NCBI RefSeq assembly: GCF_017876295.1
Contig: NZ_JAGINT010000001.1
Coordinates: forward strand, 3,410,001 to 3,474,000
Source of the DNA: Kribbella aluminosa
GTDB lineage: Bacteria > Actinomycetota > Actinomycetes > Propionibacteriales > Kribbellaceae
DNA: 64,000 bases
Direction of reading: 5' to 3'
Shown here: piece after piece, positions 50,424 to 57,119 of the stretch
How the letters are laid out: every line of letters begins with the position of its first letter
Position numbering within the stretch: the stretch's first letter is position 1
The notes under the pieces: generated by a model
Told to the model about the DNA's origin: nothing
Seen by the model: only the letters and a program-made list of their open reading frames with translations
The model's database searches: none
Translations under genes and position numbers: made by a program

Positions 50424-51126
50424 TGAACCCGATACCGAGCTGACGTGCCCAGCGGTTCACCTCGGTCGCGAGGGCTGCCGAGCCGTCGATGTCACCCTCG
50501 TCGCGGAGCAGGATCGCGATGTGGACCTGCTGGGCGAGCGTGGGGCGCAGGTGCCCGTTCTGCTGCAGGAGCTCGGTCGATCGCTCCCACTGCTCTCTTG
50601 CGGGTAGTAGCTCCCCGGCCGCATGTGAGTGGTGTCCGAGGTGACGAAGAGCCTGCGCCATCGTCAACTCGTCGCCGCTCTTCTCGGCGAGCTCCAATGC
50701 TTGCCGGTAGTGCTCGATGGCTTCCGCGGGCTGCTCGTACACGTTGTCGGCGATCGCGCCGGCCCAGAAGTTCGCCGTACCGCGCCGGGCGTCGTCCGGG
50801 GCGTCCTTGATCAGCGTCAGCATCCGGTCGCGGAGGTCGCGGTCGCCCGAGTTGAAGAGCGCGTCCGCGTAGTCCTTGCGGAGCTTGAACATCGCGAGGT
50901 CCCAGGAGTCCTCGGGAACCGCTGCGAGCGCGGCCGTGGCGTGGTCGGACCGCTGGCCGAAGTCATGGTCGACGGCGACCGTGGCGCGGGCCAGGGCGAG
51001 GACCTGCTGCTCGGCGGGGTCGTCGGTCCGGGCGGCGGCGAGGAGGTCGGTGGCGGCGGCCCAGTGGCCGGCGAGCATCAGTTGGTTCGCCGCGGCGGTG
51101 ACGGCGGTGGCTGGGAGGTGGCTCAT
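50365..51126 (-). CDS. TPR-like helical repeat protein
   Basis: A 253-residue all-helical protein. Tetratricopeptide-type repeats are visible: NQLMLAGHWAAATDLLAAAR, LRKDYADALFNSGDRDLRDR, EQPAEAIEHYRQALELAEKS and TMAQALRHLGHHSHAAGELL, with LAQQVHIAILLRDEGDIDGS. It probably mediates protein contacts; no catalytic motif is seen. ATG 51126 is chosen because further in-frame starts would run into the palindromic operator region. It is divergent from a MarR regulator (66-bp gap) and overlaps the DUF2071 gene tail to tail by 59 bases. Confidence 0.75.
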   Translation of the reverse strand: MSHLPATAVTAAANQLMLAGHWAAATDLLAAARTDDPAEQQVLALARATVAVDHDFGQRSDHATAALAAVPEDSWDLAMFKLRKDYADALFNSGDRDLRDRMLTLIKDAPDDARRGTANFWAGAIADNVYEQPAEAIEHYRQALELAEKSGDELTMAQALRHLGHHSHAAGELLPAREQWERSTELLQQNGHLRPTLAQQVHIAILLRDEGDIDGSAALATEVNRWARQLGIGFIIQQTEELMVRRTPQEPPR

Positions 51127-51138
51127 GTCTCTACGGTA

Positions 51139-51160
51139 TTTCGACATCGAAAGATTTGAC
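51139..51160. promoter_or_regulatory. Palindrome and -35-like hexamer in the TPR/MarR gap
   Basis: TTTCGA-CA-TCGAAA (51139-51152) is a perfect 14-bp dyad in the 66-bp gap between divergent genes; TTGACA (51155-51160) is a consensus -35 facing the marR gene. A MarR dimer binding the dyad could regulate both directions. Confidence 0.6.
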
Positions 51161-51192
51161 AACTAACCTTCAGTCGCTGAAAAATTGTCCGG

Positions 51193-51687
51193 GTGAAGGA
51201 CTTTGTGGATACGCACGTCGAGCTCTGGGCGGGCGAGCTGGCTGACCTCGACCGGGACGTCGAGGGGATCACGGTGCGCCTGCAGGTGGTGACGCGGTAC
51301 CTCGAGCGGCGGCGGGAGGCGGTGCTGGCGACGTACGGACTGCAGCTGTGGGAGTTCAAGACGCTGCACATGCTGCGCCGCGGCGGCACGCCGTACCGTG
51401 CGACGCCGGGCCGGCTCGCGCGGCAACTGGGGATGTCACCGGCGGCGCTGACGAACCGGCTGGACGCGCTCGAGCGGCGCGGGTACGTCGAACGCACGCA
51501 CGATCGCGACGACCGGCGCAAGGTGATGGCGACGCTGACCCGCGCCGGGAGCGAGCTGTGGGAGCGCGGCATCGGCGACATCCTGCGCGTCGAGAACGAG
51601 CTGATCCATCAGCTGCCGACGACTGAGCGTACCCAGCTGAACGACCTTCTCCGGCGGCTCGTGCTGGCGACCGAGGAGGATTCGTAG
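51193..51687 (+). CDS. MarR-family transcriptional regulator
   Basis: A 164-residue winged-helix regulator: helix 1 TVRLQVVTRYLERRREAVLA, LQLWEFKTLHMLRRGGTPYR, recognition region LARQLGMSPAALTNRLDALE near residue 76, and wing RRGYVERTHDRDDRRKVMAT near 93. MarR dimers respond to phenolic or other small ligands. The GTG start at 51193 begins the coding texture. The best target is the divergent promoter with the 14-bp dyad at 51139, so it probably controls itself and the TPR-protein gene; an effect on the downstream small gene is possible. Confidence 0.92.
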   Translation: MKDFVDTHVELWAGELADLDRDVEGITVRLQVVTRYLERRREAVLATYGLQLWEFKTLHMLRRGGTPYRATPGRLARQLGMSPAALTNRLDALERRGYVERTHDRDDRRKVMATLTRAGSELWERGIGDILRVENELIHQLPTTERTQLNDLLRRLVLATEEDS

Positions 51688-51755
51688 CCGAACGATGTCA
51701 AGTTCCGGCGGTCGGGTCCGACGTACCTGTGTAGGCGTCGAGAAAGGACGGACCG

Positions 51756-51935
51756 ATGGAACCCCTCAACCTGATGGTGTCGCTGAGTCACTTCGCGAAG
51801 GACGGTCGCGAAAGCCAGCACGGGCTCGGTGAGCGCGCCGGTCGTGGGCGCCCTGCCGACGACACCGCGAAGCCGGCCGGCGGGCGCAGGATCTGGCGCT
51901 TCCGGTTCGTCGGCTGGCGCACGCTCAGCTCGTGA
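51756..51935 (+). CDS. Small basic protein, 59 residues
   Basis: ATG 51756 follows GAAAGGA by about eight bases. The product begins MEPLNLMVSLSHFAKDG, has a polar Gly/Arg/Asp middle (GLGERAGRGRPADDTAKPAG) and ends with a basic/aromatic stretch, RIWRFRFVGWRTLSS. No family is recognised; the hydrophobic-basic tail could bind membranes or nucleic acid. It follows marR by 68 bases and converges with a small frame on the other strand, overlapping it by 11 bases. Confidence 0.4.
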   Translation: MEPLNLMVSLSHFAKDGRESQHGLGERAGRGRPADDTAKPAGGRRIWRFRFVGWRTLSS

Positions 51936-52017
51936 TCACCACGCTCCGCTCCCGGCCAGCCTCGGCAAATCCGAACCGGTCGTACCAACGGACGAACTGC
52001 CAGACCTCAGTGCTCAT
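51925..52017 (-). other. 30-residue frame resembling the tail of a GNAT acetyltransferase
   Basis: ATG 52017 overlaps the GNAT stop (ATGA). The peptide MSTEVWQFVRWYDRFGFAEA continues GRERSVVITS. WYDRFGF is the final-strand motif of GNAT acetyltransferases. Either a duplicated GNAT tail remains here, or a tiny co-translated peptide exists. Probably a remnant. Confidence 0.35.
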
Positions 52018-52595
52018 GGTTGGGCCGGGCGGTAGAGGGCGTAGTGCATCGGGCCGTTGTGGGGGAGTTCCAGTTCGGCGATGACCGTGAAGCCGAAGGA
52101 CTCGTAGAAGCCGACGTTTGCCGGATCCTGGGTTTCCACGAACGTGGGGGAGTGGGCTGCGTCCGCGACCGCCAGGCCGGGCTCGATGACCGCGTGGCCG
52201 AGGCCCTGGCGTTGGTGGTCGGGGTGGACGGCGGCGAGCGCGAGGAGCCAGGACGGGTGGCGGGGATGGAAGAGCGCGATCGCCTGCCCGTACTCCGCGG
52301 TGGGCCCGGCCCGGGATCCGGCGAGGTCCTGGAACGCGGCGGCATGCGGTGCGAACACCTCCGCGGGCATGTCCGGCGGGAACCAGATCGCAACCGCGCG
52401 CACGTCGTCGGTCACCCACACGCGGCCGTGCGGGATCCCGATCGCGCCGACGAACAGCCGGTGGTACTGCGTGAGCCGGTCGACGTACCCGTCCGGATCG
52501 AGGCACGCCCGGGTCATCGGGTAGTCGAGCAAGGCCTGCGTCAGCGTGTCGACCGCGGCGTCGACGTCCGCGTTCGTTGCCTCGCGCACCTTCAT
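52014..52595 (-). CDS. GNAT-family N-acetyltransferase
   Basis: A 193-residue GCN5-related acetyltransferase. The N terminus is VREATNADVDAAVDTLTQAL. The acetyl-CoA site is WLLALAAVHPDHQRQGLGHA near residue 128 (R/Q-x-x-G-x-G/A motif as QRQGLGHA), followed by VFVETQD-like PTFVETQDPANVGFYESFGF near 155. The substrate is unknown. ATG 52595 overlaps the stop of the upstream SGNH-hydrolase gene by four bases (ATGA), so they are co-translated. Confidence 0.92.
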   Translation of the reverse strand: MKVREATNADVDAAVDTLTQALLDYPMTRACLDPDGYVDRLTQYHRLFVGAIGIPHGRVWVTDDVRAVAIWFPPDMPAEVFAPHAAAFQDLAGSRAGPTAEYGQAIALFHPRHPSWLLALAAVHPDHQRQGLGHAVIEPGLAVADAAHSPTFVETQDPANVGFYESFGFTVIAELELPHNGPMHYALYRPAQP

Positions 52596-53386
52596 GACCG
52601 GAGCGCCGCCAGGATCAGGTCGGCGACCGCGCGCATGCCGGCGGCGTTCGGGTGGTACGGGACGAATCCGCCGAGGTTCGGCGGCAGCATCGTGAAGCGG
52701 GTCGTCCACGGCTCCGCGGATCCGATCGCGTGGTCGCGGCTGGCCTCGGAGGCGGCGATCAGGTCCGCACCGGTCGCGGCGGCCGCCTTCGCGAACGACG
52801 CCGCGAGTCCGTCGGCCATCATCGCGATGCTCGGGAGCTGTTCCTCGTTCAGCGGTACGTCGAGGCGCGGGCGGGTCGCCGGACCGACCAGGCTGAGGTA
52901 GTCGACGAGCAGGATCCGCGCCTCGGGCGAACGTTCGCGAGCACGCTCGACGACCGTGGTCAGCGAGTCGGTGACGGCCTGGTACGACGCGTCGTCCTTG
53001 AGGTAGCTGACCCGCGCCCGGATCCGGTTCGCGACCCGGCGGCCGAGGATCGTGGCGGGTCGGGCGATCGTGTTCAGGGAACTGCCGCGCAGGAAGGTAC
53101 CGACGTACTCGAGGTCGTTGCCGCCGCAGGTGATGGTGATCAGCGCGGTGTCGGCGGTGAGCGCGTCGAGCTGGGGCGGTGCGTCGTCCTGGCGGGTGTC
53201 GAGGAGGTGCGCGGTGGTGGCGCCGGAGTACGACACGTCGACGAGGTCGAGGCCGAGCTCGGACGCGACCAAATGCGCGTAGTTGTTGCCCGAACGACCC
53301 GCGGGCGGATCTACGATCGGGCTGATCCCCGGTCCGGCCGCGAACGAGCTGCCGAGTGCGACGTACCGACTGCCGGATGCGATCAC
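52592..53386 (-). CDS. SGNH/GDSL-family hydrolase
   Basis: A 264-residue esterase/lipase of the SGNH fold. Block I is YVALGSSFAAGPGISPIVDP near residue 8 (Ser in GSSFAAG). Block II Gly lies in DVSYSGATTAHLLDTRQDD near 50. Block III is ITITCGGNDLEYVGTFLRG near 83 (Asn in GGND), and block V has VPYHPNAAGMRAVADLIL near 245 (catalytic His with an upstream Asp/Pro position). No signal peptide is seen, unlike many streptomycete relatives. It probably hydrolyses a cytosolic ester or acyl group, and it is coupled to an acetyltransferase gene, so an acyl-modification pair is possible. Confidence 0.92.
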   Translation of the reverse strand: MIASGSRYVALGSSFAAGPGISPIVDPPAGRSGNNYAHLVASELGLDLVDVSYSGATTAHLLDTRQDDAPPQLDALTADTALITITCGGNDLEYVGTFLRGSSLNTIARPATILGRRVANRIRARVSYLKDDASYQAVTDSLTTVVERARERSPEARILLVDYLSLVGPATRPRLDVPLNEEQLPSIAMMADGLAASFAKAAAATGADLIAASEASRDHAIGSAEPWTTRFTMLPPNLGGFVPYHPNAAGMRAVADLILAALRS

Positions 53387-53540
53387 CGCACCACGATAGA
53401 CGACCTGCCACGGACTGGACGGGACACCGCATGTCCACTCGGGGAGCGCTTGCCACCGTGGCCTGTACGTACTTCCGGCCGGCGGCCCGTTGTCCGAGGA
53501 CGCTCCGAACCTGGGATGCCCGTTCCAGTAGCCTGCCGCC

Positions 53541-56500
53541 GTGACTGACGACGCCTTCGGTACGACGGGAATCCGCGAACGGGTACTGGCGGGATGGGCG
53601 GCCGCGCCCGTGCGCTTCCGCGAGGACGCGAACGCCGAGGAGGAACTGGCCCTCGGCGGGTACGCCGACCGAATCGTCGTCGAACTCGCCCAGAACGCCG
53701 CCGACGCCGCGGCCCGCGCCGGCGTCCCCGGACGGGTCCTCTACGAACTCCGCAACAACACCCTCGTCGTCGCGAACACCGGCGCCCCCCTGGACCCCGA
53801 GGGAATCCAATCCCTCGCAACCCTCCGAGCCTCCGCCAAACACCCCACCCCGGAAACCCAGGTTGGGGAGGATTTCCCTCCCGCATCGGGCAGTAATCCT
53901 CCCCAAGCCCGGGCTACGCGCGGTGCGGCTAGTGCGGTTGGTGCGGTTGGTGTGGCCGACATCGGCGGAGCTGGCGGTACGGCCGGTGCCGGTGTTGGGG
54001 TGGTTGGGCGGTTTGGGGTGGGGTTTTCGGCTGTGCTTGGCGTGACGGACGAGCCGGTTGTGCTGTCTCGTACGGGTGGGGTGCGGTTCTCGAAGGCCGA
54101 CACCGCCGGGGCGATCGCCGCGCTGGGATCGGCCGGCCTCGACACCGAACTCCGCCGCCGTGACGGGCACGTACCTGTCCTCCGGCTGCCGTTCTCCGCG
54201 GAAGGCGAGCCCCCGGTGGGGTACGACACGGCAGTCATCCTGCCGCTCCGCGACGAGGCTGCGGTCGCGCTCGTACGCCGCCTGCTCGCAGAAGCCGACG
54301 ACACCCTCCTCCTCGCCCTCCCCGGCCTCGAACGCATCGAGATCGAAACCGAAGACACCCACCAGGTCCTCGAGAACGCCGACACCCGCTGGCACATCCA
54401 CCGCACCGGCGGCGTCTTCACCCGCACCGAACGCGAACACCTCCTCGCCGACCGCCCCACCGAAGAACGCACCCGCCCAACCTGGTCGGTGGTATGGGCC
54501 CTCCCAAGCACAACCGCACCATCAGGTCACGCCCGCGAACACCAGCCGCCCCGCCCGCATCAGTCCAAGGCGAAGGAACCGGTCACCGACGCGAACTCCC
54601 ACGGCGGTCCAGAGGCGGAGCCCGACCTGTTGTCGCCCAAGGACCCCACGAGGTTCGACCCGGTGGTTGTTCATGCGCCTACTCCGACGGATGAACCGCT
54701 GTCGCTGCCGGCGTTGCTCTTGGCAACGTTCCCGTTGGATTCGACGCGGCGGCATGTGGCGAAGGGGCCGCTGACGGAGCGGCTTGTGCGGGAGGCGGCG
54801 ACGGCGTACGGGGAGCTGTTGCTGCGGCGGTTCGACGACGGGGACGACGTACTGCGGCTGGTACCCACCGGTCTCGCGGCGGGGACGGTGGACCGGATGC
54901 TGCGGGACGCCATCCGGGTGGTGCTGCCCGGCGTACCGCTCCTGCGGGCCGTCGACGGATCGGTCGTCCGCCCGCGCGACGCCGTCGTGGTGGAAGGTGC
55001 TGACGAGCCGTTCGCCGAGGTCCTGGCACCTCTCGTACCGGGGCTGATCCACGCCCGCCGCGAAGACCGGCAGGCGCTGGATGCCCTGCAGGTACGGCGA
55101 CTTGAGCTCTCCGAGGTGGTCGACCAACTCGGGGGAGAGGAACCGCCGAGCTGGTGGCGCAACCTCTACACCTCCCTCGCGACGATGGTCACCGACCCGC
55201 TCGTCCGAGAGTCCCTCGGCACCCTCCCCGTCCCCCTCGCCGACGGTCGCCTGGTACGCGGCGCCCGCGGCCTCCTCCTCCCCGGCCCCGAAATCCCGCT
55301 CACGACCCTCGAAGCCTTCAGCCAGTACGGCGTCCGCGTCGTCCACCCCGACGCCGTATCCCCAACCCTGGAACGCCTAGGCGCCACCCCCGCCACCGCC
55401 CGCTCCCTCCTCGAAGCCCCCGCCATCCGCACCGCAATCGACCAGGCGGCCGAACACCGCGACACAATCGCCCACGCCGGTGAGGGGGAGGCGTTCGCCG
55501 CTCGTGGGGCCGAGGAGGCGTTCGCTCTCGACGGGGCCGAGGACGCGTTCGCGCATGCCGAGGGGCCCGATGCGATTGCGCACGCCGTGCTGGCTTTGGT
55601 TGCTGCTGATCCGGGTCAGGCGGAGGGGCTTTGGTGGTTGTCGGATCTGGTGTTGCGGGATGTGAATGGTGAGTTCGTACCTGCGAATGCCTTGGTGATA
55701 AGGGGATCCGCCGCCCACGCGATCCTCGACCCGGAGGAGGTCTCCCCGGTCGCGGATGACCTGCTCGAGCGCTACGGCCAGCCCGCGCTGCAGGCTGTCG
55801 GTGTGCTCGCGACCCTCGGCACCGTCGCCGCCTCCGAGGTCGCGCTCGATCAACTGCCGGAAATGCTGCTGGACCTCGACCGCATCGAGGACTGGGCGTA
55901 CGACGTGGCACCCGGCGGATCGCCGTACGGCGCGACGGTCGGCGAGCTCGAAGCGATTCGGGACCTCGACTGGATCACCGACGACAGCTGGCCGAAAGCC
56001 CTGGAAATCCTGGGATCCGACCCGGAGTTGCGGCGCGCGCTCGTCACCCAGGTGCGGGTCGTCGGACCGGACGACCGCCCGCTCGGCGTACCGTCGTACT
56101 CCGCCTGGTGGATCCGTGAGCACGTGCTCACGGACAACGGTGAACCCCTCGCCGGCCGTGCCGACCCCGACGCCGAACCGATCCTCGCGACCTTCCTCGA
56201 CGAAGCACCGGACTGGACCGCAGCCCTCGACCCAGAGGTGAGGACCGCGGTCGGCCTGGTCCGCGACGTCGGCGACCTGGACGCCGACGGCCTCGCGCTC
56301 GTCCTCGAGAGACTCGCCGACCCGGACCGGGACCTCGACGAGGCAGCGATCCTCCGCCTCTGGACCCGCCTCGGCACGCTCGCGCTGTTCCCCGGCGACG
56401 CGCCCGCCCAGGTCCGCGTCCTCGACCCCGCCGGCGGCACCCGCGTAACGGACGCCGAGCACGCGGTCGTCGTCGACGGCCCGATGTGGGTGCAGCGCGA

Positions 56501-56879
56501 CGACCTCGGCGGCTTCGTGATCGGCTCCGGCGCGGCCGCGGACGGGCTCAGCGACCTGTTCGACGTACCGCTCGCCCAGGAAGTTGCCGAAGGCAAGATC
56601 GACGGCGACGGTACGGCGGCCGACGTACCGCCGATCGTCCGCGAGCTGGTCCCCGAGGTGCCGGCCACCTGGTGGGAGCACGAGGAGCTGACCGTGGACG
56701 GCGTCGAGGTCTCGTGGTGGGTGGACGCCGACGGCGGCCCGCACGCGGCCACCTTCGACGGGCTCGCGAAGGCGCTCGCCTGGGCGGCCGGGCGCTGGGA
56801 CCGGCGGCATGTGATCCGCGCGGTTCTCAACGAACCGGACCGTTCCGCCGAACTTCTCGTGGACGCAGTCTTCGACTGA
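53541..56879 (+). CDS. Sacsin-like GHKL-ATPase protein (Hsp90-type N domain), 1112 residues
   Basis: A very large actinobacterial protein. The N-terminal domain is a GHKL ATPase: ADRIVVELAQNAADAAARAG near residue 42 (N-box Asn), NNTLVVANTGAPLDPEGIQS near 72 and GVVGRFGVGFSAVLGVTDEP near 150 (lid Gly motif). The rest is helical/beta without a named domain. Sacsin-type proteins are thought to be chaperone-like, but this family's role is unknown. Three in-frame low-complexity inserts interrupt it: about 104-150 (inside the ATP lid), 318-378 and 652-690. The + strand turns from C-rich to G-rich at each. It has an ordinary GTG start and stands alone between an SGNH gene and an ABC importer. Confidence 0.8.
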   Translation: MTDDAFGTTGIRERVLAGWAAAPVRFREDANAEEELALGGYADRIVVELAQNAADAAARAGVPGRVLYELRNNTLVVANTGAPLDPEGIQSLATLRASAKHPTPETQVGEDFPPASGSNPPQARATRGAASAVGAVGVADIGGAGGTAGAGVGVVGRFGVGFSAVLGVTDEPVVLSRTGGVRFSKADTAGAIAALGSAGLDTELRRRDGHVPVLRLPFSAEGEPPVGYDTAVILPLRDEAAVALVRRLLAEADDTLLLALPGLERIEIETEDTHQVLENADTRWHIHRTGGVFTRTEREHLLADRPTEERTRPTWSVVWALPSTTAPSGHAREHQPPRPHQSKAKEPVTDANSHGGPEAEPDLLSPKDPTRFDPVVVHAPTPTDEPLSLPALLLATFPLDSTRRHVAKGPLTERLVREAATAYGELLLRRFDDGDDVLRLVPTGLAAGTVDRMLRDAIRVVLPGVPLLRAVDGSVVRPRDAVVVEGADEPFAEVLAPLVPGLIHARREDRQALDALQVRRLELSEVVDQLGGEEPPSWWRNLYTSLATMVTDPLVRESLGTLPVPLADGRLVRGARGLLLPGPEIPLTTLEAFSQYGVRVVHPDAVSPTLERLGATPATARSLLEAPAIRTAIDQAAEHRDTIAHAGEGEAFAARGAEEAFALDGAEDAFAHAEGPDAIAHAVLALVAADPGQAEGLWWLSDLVLRDVNGEFVPANALVIRGSAAHAILDPEEVSPVADDLLERYGQPALQAVGVLATLGTVAASEVALDQLPEMLLDLDRIEDWAYDVAPGGSPYGATVGELEAIRDLDWITDDSWPKALEILGSDPELRRALVTQVRVVGPDDRPLGVPSYSAWWIREHVLTDNGEPLAGRADPDAEPILATFLDEAPDWTAALDPEVRTAVGLVRDVGDLDADGLALVLERLADPDRDLDEAAILRLWTRLGTLALFPGDAPAQVRVLDPAGGTRVTDAEHAVVVDGPMWVQRDDLGGFVIGSGAAADGLSDLFDVPLAQEVAEGKIDGDGTAADVPPIVRELVPEVPATWWEHEELTVDGVEVSWWVDADGGPHAATFDGLAKALAWAAGRWDRRHVIRAVLNEPDRSAELLVDAVFD

Positions 56880-56917
56880 CCGGAACCGGCTGCCCGACAC
56901 GCCGCGTGACCGCCGTT

Positions 56918-56929
56918 GGAAGCGTTTCC
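56918..56929. promoter_or_regulatory. LacI/CRE-type palindrome
   Basis: GGAAGCGTTTCC is the classical GGAARCGYTTCC-type dyad bound by LacI-family carbohydrate regulators in Gram-positive bacteria. It lies about 110 bp upstream of the -35 of the ABC importer promoter and 39 bp after the preceding stop. No lacI gene is seen in the window. Confidence 0.55.
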
Positions 56930-57027
56930 GCCTAGAGGCGTCACCCAGAGCGAGCAACGTTGTCAAAGGTTGGTATATCGACTGATCTGCGGATATGACG
57001 TTGCGGTTCCAACGTGGCAGCGAACTC

Positions 57028-57056
57028 TTGTCAACGTTGTCAACGCTACTTATAGT
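57028..57056 (+). promoter_or_regulatory. Consensus promoter with tandem operator-like repeats
   Basis: A -35 TTGTCA (57028-57033) and -10 TATAGT (57051-57056) are spaced by exactly 17 bp. The 9-mer TTGTCAACG occurs twice in a row (57028-57045), so a regulator could sit inside the promoter. Another AACGTTGTCAA is found at 56956-56966 and matches 57033-57043 exactly, 77 bp apart, permitting DNA looping. Confidence 0.75.
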
Positions 57057-57119
57057 CCGTGGCACCTCTCGGTCGGTCATCCGCCAATCCACGCAACGTA
57101 AACGGAGGTGACATTCATC

